From the NCBI GenBank assembly GCA_006503535.1, contig QYRS01000013.1, positions 1,798,001 to 1,862,000 of the forward strand: a DNA stretch of 64,000 nt. The letters run 5' to 3'. The stretch is from Arthrinium phaeospermum. Its lineage: Eukaryota; Ascomycota; Sordariomycetes; Amphisphaeriales; Apiosporaceae. The notes beneath the pieces are model-generated. The model ran no database searches. It was not told the DNA's origin and saw only the letters and a list, made by a program, of their open reading frames with translations. Shown piece after piece: positions 45,562 through 57,316 of the stretch. Made by a program: the position numbers and the translations under genes. Each line of letters starts with the position of its first letter. The first letter of the stretch is position 1.

Positions 45562-46056
45562 CGTTGCTGGAGGAGAGGAGTGGGCGCACTCAAGGCAGGA
45601 AGGAGGAGCTGGTGATTTGTTCAGAAGGTCATGCGAGATGGGAAATCAGACAGGATGTGTGCTTCTCCTTGTTACTCTGGGTTCGGAATCATTTTGTACG
45701 TTTCGGGTCTGCCTCGGGTTATAAAAGGGAGTGAATACGGACAGTGGGACAAAGGAAATGCCTCCCCCTTGAGCGGTTGGTTGTCAGGCAGACGACAAAC
45801 ATGACAAAAGCGTAACTAACTTCTCCATTCTTCCATTCCAATGCGAAGCGAATTCTTTGTTGTTGCACAAAGCAAACTTTGGGATCTCTTCCCGTCTTTC
45901 AGAGTTTTCGATTGTTCGCGAGGTTTTTGGGGGACTCCGGCGACCAAGCTTCAGATTAACTTTGCAGGCCGCCTCCCACACGAGCCGGCAGGACACTGTA
46001 AAAGGCCGACTATGGCTACGAGACGGATTCAAGATAAGGAATCAGGATCAAAACTG
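45562..46056. other. Intergenic region
   Basis: This is the promoter side of the RING-like gene (with a TTATAAAAGG element near 45720) and the 3' flank of the P450 gene. No gene is supported. Confidence 0.5.
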
Positions 46057-47936
46057 TCATCCCGTGCCACCCAACTCTGCAAATCCACTGTCGCGCTTTC
46101 TCAGCCGGCAGGTCAGCCCCCCACTGACCCGGTACAGCCAGCGCGACACTGCGTTCCATTCCTCCGTTGCGTCTACGAGCTCAATCTTGTACCGCTTAAT
46201 CAGGGTGGCGACCACCTTGTACACCTCCATCTGGCTCAGGTGTCGACCGAGGCAGATCCTCGAGCCACCCCCAAACGTCAGGTCCGACGCACTCCACAGC
46301 CGCATGCGCTCCTGGTGCTCCGCAGGCTCCTCGCCCTCCTGCTGGAGCCAGCGGTCGGGGATGAACTCGTCGGCGTCCGGACCGAAGATCTCCTTGTTCC
46401 GGTTGAGGACGTAGGGGTTCATGCCGACCGTGGTCCCGCCCGGCACGACGCTCCCGTCGGGCAGGGTCAGGCCGGACTCCGGCACAATCCTCTCCAAGGC
46501 CATGCCCGCGGCGGGGTGGATGCGTAGGGCCTCGCGGATCACGGCGTCGAGATACGGGATTGATCTGGCTACCGAGTAGGAAGGCGCCTCGCTCGGGTCA
46601 ATTTCCGCTGCGAGAACGTCTTCGTTGAGTCGCGTCCACGCCTGGGGCGAACGCATGCAGTAGTAAAACAATGCCTTCAGCGTGATACCCGTGGTATCCG
46701 CTCCGGCGATCAGGTTGAGGAGAAGATAGCCGATTGTCGTCACGTTGTCCACGGTCTGCGGATGCGAGGTCTGCGAGTCGATGAAGTACTGCAGGAAATC
46801 GGGGTGCTGGGGGTTGAAGGCGGTGTCTTCCCCCTTGAGGCGAGAGAATAGTGACTCAGTAGCGATGCGCGTCGCATGCTCCAGATTCGGCGGGCCTAAG
46901 TGCACGAGGGGATTCTTGTCCAGCCAGTGATCGAGCGATGGAATATTCCCGACGATCCCCAGGTAGTCCAACGATTGGTCTCCTATTTCCTGTGTGCCGT
47001 CAAAATCACAACCCTTTTCCATGTACCCAAACTTTTTGCTGAATGTCACGGCACTCATGAAGTCCCAAGTATCTGTACAAGGTCAGCGATGAAAAGTGGC
47101 AGTCGTGTGATTTTATCTTTGGCTTGATAGATCCACGGGAAACTTACAATGTTTCAGCCATTCGTCAAGGGGACAATGTTGGCCCGTGGTGGCGAAACGG
47201 TTGTCCAACTGCTCGCAAAAGTCCTCAATGACCTCGTCCATCAGCGGCTCCGTAGCCAAGACGCTCGAGTTGGAATAGTGCCGCACAATCGGCTTCTTGA
47301 GGTTGGCGTGCTTGACTGTGTCGGTCTCGCTGAAGAGGTGGTACATGATCTTGCCGTCTACAAAGGTGCTGTTGACTTTGTAGAAGTCCGACTGAAACTG
47401 TGAGCACCACTCGAATCAATTTTCAGGGGGGACCCCCACTCACTTTTAGCCACTTTCCGTTGGTGTTGTAGACTGTTCGGATCAAGGAGGGGATGTTCAA
47501 ATCTAGCATATTTGGGCCCGTTCGAACAACAGGCCCATGCTGATCATGGAGCTTCTTGATAATGGGCGCATAGTTGGAGGATATCGCCAGGTGGAACCTC
47601 CACCCATTTGTCCAGCCTAAGTCCCCATAGTTGTCAGCGTTACCTTAAGTATTCATGATCCAGCATACGTATGATGTCATGGGGCAGCCATTATATCTTG
47701 GCCAGTAGGGTTTGGGGAGTTGAAAGTACAAAAACCATCCTACCTGCCAAAGCCGGTCCAGGGTACTTTCGGAGAGGAGACCGCTGATAGGTGACAAGAT
47801 TCCATATAATCATAAGAAACGCTGGTGCGAAGACGAAAGCCCATACAACAGACTTGTTGTATTGGCCCAAGATCCCCGGAAACTGACTGTAGGACGCATC
47901 CGCCGACACGATGGAGTAATTATAGTGAGCCATCAT
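46057..47936 (-). CDS. Cytochrome P450, pisatin-demethylase-like
   Basis: Four exons (47744-47936, 47444-47616, 47148-47397, 46057-47072) encode 543 residues. The N-terminus carries one membrane anchor (SVVWAFVFAPAFLMIIWNL) and the proline hinge KYPGPALAG. Hallmarks follow: I-helix AGADTTGITL (O2 activation), K-helix ExxR in REALRIHPAAG, PERF-type FIPDRWL, and haem loop FGGGSRICLGRHLS with the cysteine ligand. Substrate-recognition region and overall spacing resemble the pisatin demethylase (CYP57)-type group, ER monooxygenases that often detoxify plant phytoalexins or act in secondary metabolism; substrate not known here. Two ATGs (47936, 47933) are adjacent. All introns keep frame. Contrast with the dead P450 at 19.6-20.5 kb. 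Confidence 0.93.
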
Positions 47937-48599
47937 AGGTGATAAGACTCCGGTTGATGTATTTATAGAACGACTTCAAAGTGACCGGGGAGAAATCAAA
48001 GAGGATGAGGAAGCGAATGACTCTTGACTACTCAAACTCAGTGAGAAAGCTCCTCTTAATATATATTAAGTGATGCGTGTAGAAGAGAAAAAGAAACCGT
48101 CTCGGGTAAGGTGCCGTCGAACCCGCGTTTAGAATCGAATATACACAGGGTCAAAGTCGTCGATGTACCCAAGAAAAGACCCCGCAGCCCCCAAGCAAGG
48201 CCAAGGGGTCGCAATGTGCTTCCGATAGGCGAAGACAATCTCTTGGAGTGACACAGCCTATGCAACAACGTTTCACCTCTTCTCCAACAAGGCTGCAGGC
48301 TGCTCGGTTCGCCCAATAGCCATTGCAGGAGCCACACCAAGTTTACGTTACACAATCATTATATATGAGATATGGGGTTGGGGGCAGCTACGGCAATTGT
48401 TCTGTGACGGCATAATTCGCTTGGCAACAATGAAAGGCAGTATATTGCGAGTGTCACATGATTATATTAAATCCGGAAGTCGACTGATGCGTACGTCCAA
48501 ATTTGCTGTACTATCATCAGAAATAGAACTTTTGAGTGTAGCTCCTGAATCCATCCTAACACACCCCAGCCTTGTGCAACCAACTCTCTCTTTTCCACT
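47937..48599. other. Intergenic region upstream of the P450 gene
   Basis: This contains the TATA element at 47961-47967 and no supportable ORF. A minus-strand ORF at 48056-48355 lacks similarity and a plausible start context. Confidence 0.5.
47961..47967 (-). promoter_or_regulatory. TATA box very close to the P450 start
   Basis: On the minus strand TATAAAT lies only about 25 bp before the first ATG (47936). If used, transcription would begin around or just after the start codon. The true initiation may therefore be at the second ATG, or another promoter is used. Confidence 0.4.
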
Positions 48600-49141
48600 T
48601 CACAGATCAATAGAGCTGGCAGGTCGGACAGGGTTCTCACGGCACTGGTACCTGTAGAAAGGGTTCTTCTGGTAGATGTTGACTTCGAAGAACCTGTTGT
48701 GAGTGTCGCATTTGTAGTTCTTATAGCTGTATACGAAGATTACCGCCGAGTTAGTGATGGATATATGTAAATAAATTATAGGAGAAAGGAATGATAAGGG
48801 GCAAAGAAGTGACGCCAACGACGGGAATCCTACGAGTCTAGCTTCTTGAAGTTGGCTTGGATGAGCTCGTCCTCGGAGACTTCGATGAACTCGTTAGGAG
48901 AGGCCAGGGCGGGAATGAAATATCTCTTGGACTCGAGAGGCCCATAGCTGACCTGGCGGACAAGCTGGATAGCAAGCGGTGGGCTCCCATTGACGAAGAC
49001 AGTCGTTCTACCAGCATCACTAGCTATAGAGGCAGCTTGGGGGTAGGACGCCCATGCCATGAAACTGGTGAACTTCTCCTGATGCTGTAGGTACTGAGGC
49101 CGGTAGGGCTTGATGGAGCCACAGCAGAACATCGAAGACAT
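48600..49141 (-). CDS. Small orphan protein, two exons
   Basis: Exon 1 (48834-49141) and exon 2 (48600-48726), joined by a 107-nt intron with ACTAAC branch and TATACAG acceptor, give 144 residues in phase 2. Exon 1 encodes MSSMFCCGSIKPYRPQYLQ and ...FIEVSEDELIQANFKKLDS; exon 2 continues YKNYKCDTHNRFFEVNIYQ and ends PASSIDL. No signal peptide is visible, but the Cys-Cys pair near the N-terminus could be acylated. No family is recognised. The joined frame, clear branch point and compact protein-like composition favour a real gene, though exon 1 alone (103 codons) could be the whole gene if the intron is retained. Confidence 0.55.
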
Positions 49142-49400
49142 TTTGTAAGAGGCTCAGAACAACAGTTTGTCAGAGGAAAGACGAGAAAAGACGCATGGGG
49201 TTCATGGGAGACTAGAGTAAAAGATGCAAACTGTGTCAAGCGGAACAGGGACCACTTATATCTCGCGTGGGACAGGCTACAACCTGTTCAGTCGTCAGGA
49301 GCGTCTACCCTATGCGTTGGCCATTGACCGAAACCATATCGTATGTCTGAATCGTCTCAGGCTCTTCCCATGCCAGATCCCGCTCGATATCTTGAAATAA

Positions 49401-50318
49401 ATGATAATTCCTATTTCCTTTGCCTGCGTCGATATTTCCTCCTTTTCCTCTCTTCGGTCGGCCCTGGTGCTGTCACCGCACCCGCTCTATATCATTCGCC
49501 AACTGAGTGCTCTCTTCTTTTCTTGTTTCTCGCCAGGCAGTCGTTCTTCCACTCGTTGGGCCCTGATTTTTCCTGCTTTTTGCCAACAGGCCGCGAACCC
49601 ACTCGTCCCACCTTGCTGGGAGGCTCCCCTCATTTCTAGTCCAGAACCAGAAGGGCCAACCGGACCCAAACGACCAACCAACACCTTCTACAACCAACAA
49701 CACCGATCATTTCCGTTCGTCAACCCTTCTTGGGTCGAGTCCGGGAGTAAAGGACCTCTTACAGGATGGAGTTGGGATCACCTAGCTACTGCAGATGGGC
49801 CTGCTGGACAGGACGATCAGGCCGATGACGGAGCCACAACGCTGCCAGCTCCAAACGACGACGACGAAAACACTAGCAATCCGCAAGACAGCAATGATCC
49901 TGGAGCCTTATCTGGTCAAGACGCTTCGAGAAATCGCTATCGTTGTCCAGAATGCCCTTACTCGTTTGAGAGAAAAAAGTCCTTGACGTACGTCCACGCC
50001 CACGCCCTCGAATAACCCCCTCCTTGCTTGCAATGCCCCTGAACATGAAACCCCGCCGTAATTAGAATACACCTCAGAAGGCACACTCGCCCGTTTCGCT
50101 GCCAAGTCGCGGAATGCAATAAGGGGTTTGCCCTGAAGAAGGATCTCAAGCGCCATGCCGAAGAAGTACACAGCCCAACGCGTTGGCTTTGCACATTCCC
50201 GGGGTGTACCAACAAGTTGGCCGTGGAGGGCACCAAGCGAAAAGCGAACCTCGACAGACACATGAGGACACAACACGGCGTCGCTACGCCTTCGAACGCA
50301 CGCAATAGGGGCATGTAG
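49401..50318 (+). CDS. C2H2 zinc-finger protein (5' end uncertain)
   Basis: The reliable part runs from about 49590 to 49987 and, after a 78-nt intron (49988-50065), from 50066 to TAG 50318. Splicing completes three tandem fingers: RCPECPYSFERKKSLTIHLRRH, then FRCQVAECNKGFALKKDLKRH and LCTFPGCTNKLAVEGTKRK...H, spaced as C2H2 units. The upstream part is acidic and Asn/Asp-rich (DDDENTSNPQDSND). The frame opens at ATG 49401, but residues 1-63 look like translated T/C-rich non-coding sequence and a strong acceptor (tgccaacag) lies at 49588-49589, so the true first exon is probably elsewhere upstream. DNA-binding in the nucleus is inferred from the fingers; target genes unknown. Confidence 0.75.
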
Positions 50319-50623
50319 TCATATAGCGGGCTGTAGGTTGAATATGACACGATCATTGCGATACCATGTACTCCCATACCGCCTTGTCCAATGTTGTGAC
50401 TTGTTAAGCGAGTAATGGTTGGAGCTACATGAAACACTGTCGATATTCTCGGACGAGGCTCTTCATGCTCTCGGTCAAACGCATGACAAAAATTGCATTG
50501 GTCATAGATACCGCAGGGTGTAGCTAACTCATCAAATTTATTGGGTATCATACTCATTACATGCTCTAATCGGTTGCCATCTCCTGGACATCACCTTAAC
50601 TCCCCAAGTTGGTCGAATGACAA

Positions 50624-52154
50624 TCATCTGCGCCTACGGAAGCGGCTTCCAAAGGCAGGCCCGCCCTTTGCTCCGTTGTTTCGCAGCTTTAATCGCTTGA
50701 AGTTGGCGTGCGCCAGCTCGTTGACTTTCCTCGCGGCCTTCTTGATGGCGCCCTCCTTCTCCGCATTCTTCCCGTTTACCTCGTCTGCAGTCTTCTTGGT
50801 CTTCGTGATCTTCTTGGTCTTCTTGGCCGGCCTCTCGCCGTTCTCCTTGTCGCTGCCTAGCTCGTCGTACTCGGAGTCTGATGCGAAATTTACCGGATCA
50901 TCACTGGAAGCCGGCTTCGCGGCGTCGAACTGAGTCTCGGGAACCACCTCGTTTTCGTCATCCGCATCCCTGAGAGCACCATCCGAGGTCTGGCCCGGTC
51001 GCTTCGATCGCGTCGGCCGCATGTTGACCTTTCTTGTGGTTCGCTTCTGGCCCTTCTTCTTGTAGACTGGCAGAGGCTGTCCGTCTTTGCCGACCTGCTT
51101 TTCGTGGTCACTGTCGTATAGACCCTCGTCATCAAACCCACCAAGCAATTGCCCAGCCTGGCTGTCAGGTGCCAAAATGTCGTCCTTGGGCTTGGTTGGT
51201 TTCGCCGCGTTGGTGGGCATACCCTCGTCCTCCATGTCGTGCAGGGCTTCGAGGTCCTCATCCAACTTTTCCTCCTCCATCTTGCGCAGGTCAGCGACTA
51301 CGCTGCTCAGACCCCGCCCCAAAGGCTTACGGGGCAGCCGGATGGGTTCTACGAATTTGTATTCGGTATTCTCGTCCATGGCAGGAAGGGGGGCTCGTCG
51401 AAGGAAGGAAGGCGTGGAGAAGAGAAGCTTGTTGACAGTGCTGGGAGTATCGGCCCCTTGTTTGTTGCCATCTCGGTCCTTCAACGGAGTCATGAAGATG
51501 GCTCGTTTGCTGGTAGACATGGGCGTGTTGCTGGGTTTGGTCTCGCGAGGGAGCTCCGTGTCGTCGTGCTTCCTCTTACTAGGAGTAGCCTGGGTCTTCG
51601 GGTCCTGCTGAGCCACATCGCCGAGTCGCGATTTGGACGGCGTCCTATCATCTTTCTCCTCCAGCAGGTCGAACAGTCCTAGCACGCGGCCATCACGATG
51701 AGGAGTGGGACCAATGGACGTTGGCGCAGCGGGGCTGAACAATCTGCGGATCGAAGGAGTCTCGATTTCGTCGAAAATGTCTTTATGCCGTGAGATGGAC
51801 GGAGTTGTCTGGGCCTTTCGCTGCTTGGAAGGGGTGATGTTGATATCGCCTTGTGACTTGCGCTTCTTCGACTTGCCGTCTTCTTTCGGCGGAGGAATCT
51901 TTCCGTCTAAGATATCGCGAACTTGCTGGTATTTTCGATACTTGAGAGCTATGGCGGTGCAGGGTGAGCAGGAGGAATTGGGAAGAAGGCCTGGTAATTT
52001 GGTTGGACTTACCTATATCGGGATTTTGCTTGATGGCATTACGGTCTGGTTTCTTGCCGCCATTGCTCTTGGCCCAATCGCCTTCGAACAGCTTCAGCTG
52101 GGCACGAAGGTCCTGAGCCTTGGCCTCGTAGTTCTTTCGCGTTTCGTCTTGCAT
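50624..52154 (-). CDS. SLD2: DNA replication regulator Sld2 (RecQ4 N-terminal-like)
   Basis: Two exons (52013-52154 and 50624-51948) encode 488 residues. The N-terminus YEAKAQDLRAQLKLFEGDWAKSNGGKKPDRNAIKQNPDIA...KYRKYQQVRDIL is the conserved Sld2/DRC1 domain. The central region contains a dense series of S/T-P sites with basic neighbours (TPSKQRK, TPSIRR, TPHRD, TPSKSR, TPSKRK, TPLKDR), as expected for the CDK-regulated segment. A conserved C-terminal block includes RLPRKPLGRGLSSVV, and the very C-terminus is basic (FGSRFRRRR). Sld2 is known to bind Dpb11 after CDK phosphorylation and to promote CMG helicase activation at origins. The gene appears intact; neighbours give no operon-like link. 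Confidence 0.93.
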
Positions 52155-52903
52155 GACCCGTCAGATTCCGGTAATCCTTCTGAGTAGTCCGATCTTAAAT
52201 TGTGAGCAATGCCAGAAAAACAATGATTGAAGATCTACAAGAGGTTGGTATGTAGAAGGTAGGGGTGCGACGGGAGTGTGCAGAACGATCCACAGGTACG
52301 TGATGGCGAGTTGCTCAATTAAAACCAGACGCGTCTTGGAGAAATGGAATGCAATCACCTGCGCGTCTTCGCGCTTTGGTAGACTGGGCCAGACTTTACA
52401 GGTGGGGTTTCACGCTGACAGCAGGGCGGGTAACAAGGCGGGGCAGCTTTGGTGTGTACCGCGATCAGATTGTGGGGGGAGACCTCCTATTAGCAAAAAG
52501 TACCTCCAGGCATCTTGGGACAAAGCACCTATTGAAGAATTGCATAGGCGGTGACATGAAGATATGGTTCATTATTATCGTTCCTGGTTTGAGAATTGGT
52601 TAGAAATAGAACCTGGATTACGTTTATAAGGCATACATCAAGAACCTGCTTTTCCAAGGTGCTGCTGAACTAAACCCAAATCAAATCAGTACAGGCAGGT
52701 ACTTAAAGCTGTTTTGTCCCGCAGCCCAGTCCACAACCATCGCCACACTCATGTTGACCGTAAAAGACCAAACCAGCTTGCCATCTTGACATATCAAACC
52801 TCGCATCTTCATCTCTAGTAACCATCAAACCTCCATCTTTTCCTCGTCTCTAGTGCATACCTAGTCTGCCTTCATTTCACAATCGCTCGTTTGACCCGAA
52901 TAC
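52155..52903. other. Divergent intergenic region between SLD2 and the RING gene
   Basis: This 750 bp is a bidirectional promoter region. The right 150 bp are C/T-rich leader of the RING gene. No ORF with support is seen. Confidence 0.5.
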
Positions 52904-53923
52904 ATGGACCTGGCGGATGACGGAAATATTGACATCAAATCCAAAGTCCTCCAGCACACGCTAGCCCAGGTCGCAACCAGACAGGAAGGAGACATCGATG
53001 CTTCTAGTGGGAAATGCTGTGTCATCTGCCTTGATAGTATCTCGGAGCCTTGTGAGGCTCAGCCCTGCAAGCACAGTGACTTTGATTACCTGTGTCTCTT
53101 GAGCTGGATACAAGAGCAGCCAAGATGTCCGCTGTGCAAGGCTGGCATCCGAGAAGTCCGGTATGACTTTGATGACTTAAACCACCAAACATCATGGAAA
53201 ACATACAAAGTGCCAGAGCCCAAGATTGAGAAAGTCGTCGCTTCGGTCGTCCCGCGGCGACCACGGCCACCAAGACGCAATGTGCCCTACTACACGGCCC
53301 CTGGGAGACGGCAGGACGTGGACCTCACACCCCCCGATGTCGAAGATGAGGCCGTCTTGTTTCGCCGCGGTATATACCGGGACCAGCTCTATTCCCTTCA
53401 CGTAGGGTCTAATCCCGTGTCGCAATACCGGGACCTGACGCCCCAGCTGTTTGAGCAGGATCCCACCCTGGTATCGCGCGCCCGCATGTGGCTGCGAAGG
53501 GAACTCAAGGTGTTTGAATTTCTACACACGCCACCCTCCAACCCTCAAGGGGGCGACGACGTTACCACCAGACGGCGTGCCAACAATGCCGAGTTCCTGC
53601 TTGAGTACATTATCGCCATACTGAAGATTGTGGATATCCAAGGCAGTCAGGGGCAGGCCCAGGAGATGCTGAAAGAGTTTTTGGGGCGCGATCATGCTCG
53701 ACTGCTCCTCCACGAGCTCAAGAACTTTCTCAGAAGCCCTTACACATCTCTCGGGGCCTGGGACTGCCATGTGCAGTACGATCAATCTAAGAAGCGCCGA
53801 AGGACGGCCAGCGACGACCTTGATGATTCTAGTGGCCAAAGATCTCGTTCGCACTCAGAGGAGCGCTCATCGCATTCCCAGACTCGTCGAAGAGGCGATT
53901 GTTATCGACCCAATTATTCCTAA
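52904..53923 (+). CDS. RING finger protein, putative E3 ubiquitin ligase (TOPORS-like RING)
   Basis: This single-exon gene encodes 339 residues. A clear RING lies at residues about 38-82: CCVICLDSISEPCEAQPCKH, then DYLCLLSWIQEQPRCPLCK, with cysteines and histidine spaced as C3HC4. The following REVRYDFDDLN resembles the segment after the RING in TOPORS-like fungal proteins. The rest is basic and mostly helical (LYSLHVGSNPVSQYRDLTPQ, RARMWLRRELKVFEFL), ending in an RS/SH-rich tail (SGQRSRSHSEERSSHSQTRR). RING E3 ligases transfer ubiquitin or SUMO; nuclear location is likely from the tail. Substrate is unknown. Confidence 0.88.
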   Translation: MDLADDGNIDIKSKVLQHTLAQVATRQEGDIDASSGKCCVICLDSISEPCEAQPCKHSDFDYLCLLSWIQEQPRCPLCKAGIREVRYDFDDLNHQTSWKTYKVPEPKIEKVVASVVPRRPRPPRRNVPYYTAPGRRQDVDLTPPDVEDEAVLFRRGIYRDQLYSLHVGSNPVSQYRDLTPQLFEQDPTLVSRARMWLRRELKVFEFLHTPPSNPQGGDDVTTRRRANNAEFLLEYIIAILKIVDIQGSQGQAQEMLKEFLGRDHARLLLHELKNFLRSPYTSLGAWDCHVQYDQSKKRRRTASDDLDDSSGQRSRSHSEERSSHSQTRRRGDCYRPNYS

Positions 53924-54957
53924 TAATGTAGAAGAATACAAATAGGTTCGACACCCAGCGACATGTGCAGAGTGATCTACTGAGGCATCGATGTGTGCTG
54001 ATTACCCACTGGGCACAGGAATTCCTTGAACTATTCGAGCACAACTACTCTTGTCATGATTGCTAATTGAACCGAGGAGACTAGACAGCCGATGAGTGGA
54101 ATAGCGTATGAAGATGGCAATTCTCTTCTCTTTCATGAAACCCTCAACTCAGTACTGGCGGGAACATCGACCACAAGCCAGTGTATGGCTGGTCAACCAA
54201 CATCTCTCATTACGGCCTCAACACCTAGTAATTTGTTGTGGGATTTTTCCAATGGTGCGCGTTTGTGTGTCGAGGTGATGTGGCACAGCCCGGAGCAGCG
54301 CCCGGCCCCGCGTCTACGATGAATAGCACCTGTGTGAACCTACTGCAGGATGCTGTATTAGCAAGTACAATCCCAGGGCTTCATTTAAGCTTCGTGGCTT
54401 TGATAGATCCGGCTCATCCCTTCTACCTCTCAACCCATGTACCCTCCTGATCTTTCGGTAACTCCGACAACGGGGGATTGGCCAGGAAGACGGCGGGGAG
54501 TGCCGGCTTCTAGCGGCACAGTGTCCTATCAGGAGGCCACTCTAGTCGACATGCGTCCGGGGTCCCCACAGCACCGATAGCCTAGGTTGGGTTACCCTCC
54601 AAGACGATCCCAGCAAACGTTACATGAGATGGATGCGCGAGCACCATAGCTGCGGGGCCCAGAGATAATCGGATATTGACAGAAGCTTGCTGACTGGACG
54701 AACCGATGCCGGGTCCTGGAAGTCAAAGGTTCCCACGCCATCGGACTCAACTCCGTCCTCCGATAAGAGAAATGGGCACGAAATGCTTGTTTCTCTGATA
54801 GCGATTTCCCTCGGGCGCCAGGTCTCGTGACAGAAGTGTACGACTTTTGCGAAAGGGTTCTGACAGAACACCAGCTTCATCCTGCGACTCGGTCACATCA
54901 GCGGGACCAGTGCGATAGTTAGACGCCTGCGATACATCCATTCCAGCCTGCTCGAAG
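53924..54957. other. Intergenic region, 1.0 kb
   Basis: This lies between the RING gene and the ACS transporter. ORFs here (54092-54322, 54238-54450, and minus-strand 54620-54880) show no domain and poor codon structure. Promoter sequence for the transporter is expected at its right end. Confidence 0.5.
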
Positions 54958-57158
54958 ATGGCTTTCGGTTCTTTGGCGTTTCTGCGACGCCATGAGCGAA
55001 CTCCCGAGGAGAGGAGTCTCGTGCGGAGGCTCGACATCTTTCTCATGACTTTCGGCTGTATCTCTCAGAGTAAGTCTTACGAGTTTCCGTACGGATGAAC
55101 GCTTGACTAACGCAAAGCCCCTCGTCTGTTCTAGTTATCAAGTGTAAGTAATCCCTATTGCAGGGCAGCATCCTGTTCATGTACCTGAGTGAGGCTTACG
55201 CGACCTCTTGAAGATCTCGACCAGCAGAACTTCAGAAATGCCTACGTCTCGGGTAAGTCCAACCGTGCACGCCAAGACTCATTTCGCATCCTAACGAGTG
55301 CGCAGGAATGAAAGAAGACCTCGGCCTATATGGCAATGAGTTGAACTAGTAGGTTGCCAAGCCGGTCTCCCGAGTTCTGGGGGTGGGTTGCTAACGTTGA
55401 GGACCGTGAAGCTTCGAGATGCTGTTCAATGTTGGCTACGCAATCATGCTGATCCCGTCGCAAATCATCTTGACCTATGTCAGGCCAAGCTACTGGCTGT
55501 CGGGACTCGAGATCGTTTGGGGCGTCATCACTGGACTCATCGCCGTGTGCCATAAGGCCCAGCAGATTTACGCCCTGCGCTTCCTCCTCGGCCTGTGCGA
55601 AAGCAGTGCTTGGCCCGGCATGATGACACTTCTGAGTAAGTGATGGCCCATCTCAACCCTGCCCAGCTCAGTCACTTTAGGCGCCGAGATCTAACTTTTA
55701 CGGATAGTGCACTGGTATACCCCGTCTGAGCTGGCGAAGCGGATGGGTTTCTACCATTCCTGCCAGGCGGCGGGCTCGCTCATGTCAGGGGCACTGCAGG
55801 TGGCCATAACCAATACCCTGCACGGCGCCAATGGGGTGCCCGGGTGGAGGTGGCTGTTCATCATCAACGCAATCATGACCATCGTCGCAGGTGGACTTGG
55901 ACTCTTCATGCTCCCCGACCTGCCCAACAACCCGAACCCCAGAGCATTCTGGTTCACCAAGCGCGATGCTCGACTTGCGATGGAGCGATTGGAGCGCCAT
56001 GGCCGCGCTGAGCCGAAGAAGATGACTTGGGCTAGTGCTAAGTAAGACAGCCACCACCAATGCGCTCATACCGTCGCGTGAAAGCTAGCTGCTAATCGTT
56101 CGACAGGCGAACTTTCTCGAATTGGGTAGTCTACTTCGTGCCTGTGCTCTACATTGCTACTGTACTGGCATCGTGGGGTTACGCGTACTTCAACCTGTTC
56201 CTGAAGAGTCTGACGAACCCCGACGGGTCGCCGGTATGGACCGTGACCCAGGTCAATGCTATTCCGATGGGTGGCAGTGCTATTAACATTCTCTTTGGTC
56301 AGTAACTCCCCGATTCGTTGAGCAACCTGGATAATCTCATGCTGACTTGCCAATCGCGTAGTATGGATCTGGGCTATCCTTTCCGACCTGCTTCGGACAC
56401 GCTGGACTTTGATCGTCGCTCAATGTAAGAACACCATGCCCGTTACGCATTTGACAGACACGGCTTACCTGACGCGTTTCTAGCTGTCATTGGTATCATC
56501 CCGTGTATCGTGATGAGCGTGTGGACATCAAATCCCGAGTCGACCCCTCTCGCTGCGGCATACGCCAGTTACTTCATCTCCTTCCTCTGTCTAGGTACCG
56601 CACCGTTGATTTTTGCCTGGCTGTCTGATCTGTAAGTCCATCTCTGCCCGCTCCCGTTGCAAGTGACTTGACTAATGAGCCATCAGGTTGCCCCAGGACC
56701 CCGAGTCCCGCACGCTCATTGTGGGAGTCGCCATTGCGGTCTACTACGCCATATCCGCATGGTCTCAGGTTCTGGTTTGGCCGGCTGTGCAAGCTCCATA
56801 CTGTAAGCAGTGGCAATCGCGCCATGCGAAGCGTTTCGTGATAGCTTACACCCTTCCTTCCTTGCAGATAAATACGGATGGCAGTCATCCATTGCGCTTT
56901 GGATACTGGTCATCATCATGACCTGCATTCTCCGCTACATTGACGTCAAGTATCTCCGGTATGTTAGCCCAAAGCCATCGTATGGAAGCACGCCAATCTA
57001 ACCGTTCTCAATAAAGCCCAAAGCGCGAGGCATTCCACGCCACGCTCATCGAAAGCTCCAAGGCGGACGACGTGGAGCCAACAGGTGATGAAAGTAGCCA
57101 GGCGGCTAAGAGCAACGACACCAAGGCAGGACACGCAAGCACCACTATTCGCGAGTGA
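54958..57158 (+). CDS. MFS transporter, ACS (anion:cation symporter / DAL5-like) family, 12 exons
   Basis: Exons are 54958-55069, 55135-55143, 55214-55252, 55306-55348, 55412-55635, 55708-56041, 56107-56297, 56362-56424, 56484-56631, 56687-56802, 56868-56958 and 57017-57158; all junctions keep frame and give 503 residues. The second exon is a 9-nt microexon that restores CISQIIKYLDQQNFRNAYVSGM, a diagnostic ACS motif. Further family features are SGMKEDLGLYGNELNYFEMLF, LRFLLGLCESSAWPGMM, HSCQAAGSLMSGALQVAI, GWRWLFIINAI, WLSDLLP and the last spans. The last intron, removed, exposes a hydrophilic tail (RPKREAFHATLIES ... TTIRE). Family members import carboxylates, allantoate or vitamins such as biotin, nicotinate or pantothenate; this one cannot be narrowed further. 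Confidence 0.9.
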
Positions 57159-57316
57159 ATACATAAGGTTGTCACTGAGTGGAAGTAGGTTGGGGACTCG
57201 GGTCCACAGCGGAATGTTTTACAAACACTTCTCTGGAGGTCAAGATTCGAAGATTAGGTTGTATGGAAGCCACGAATTGATTTCTAAAACTAGCCTAATA
57301 ATGATACATCGTTTAC

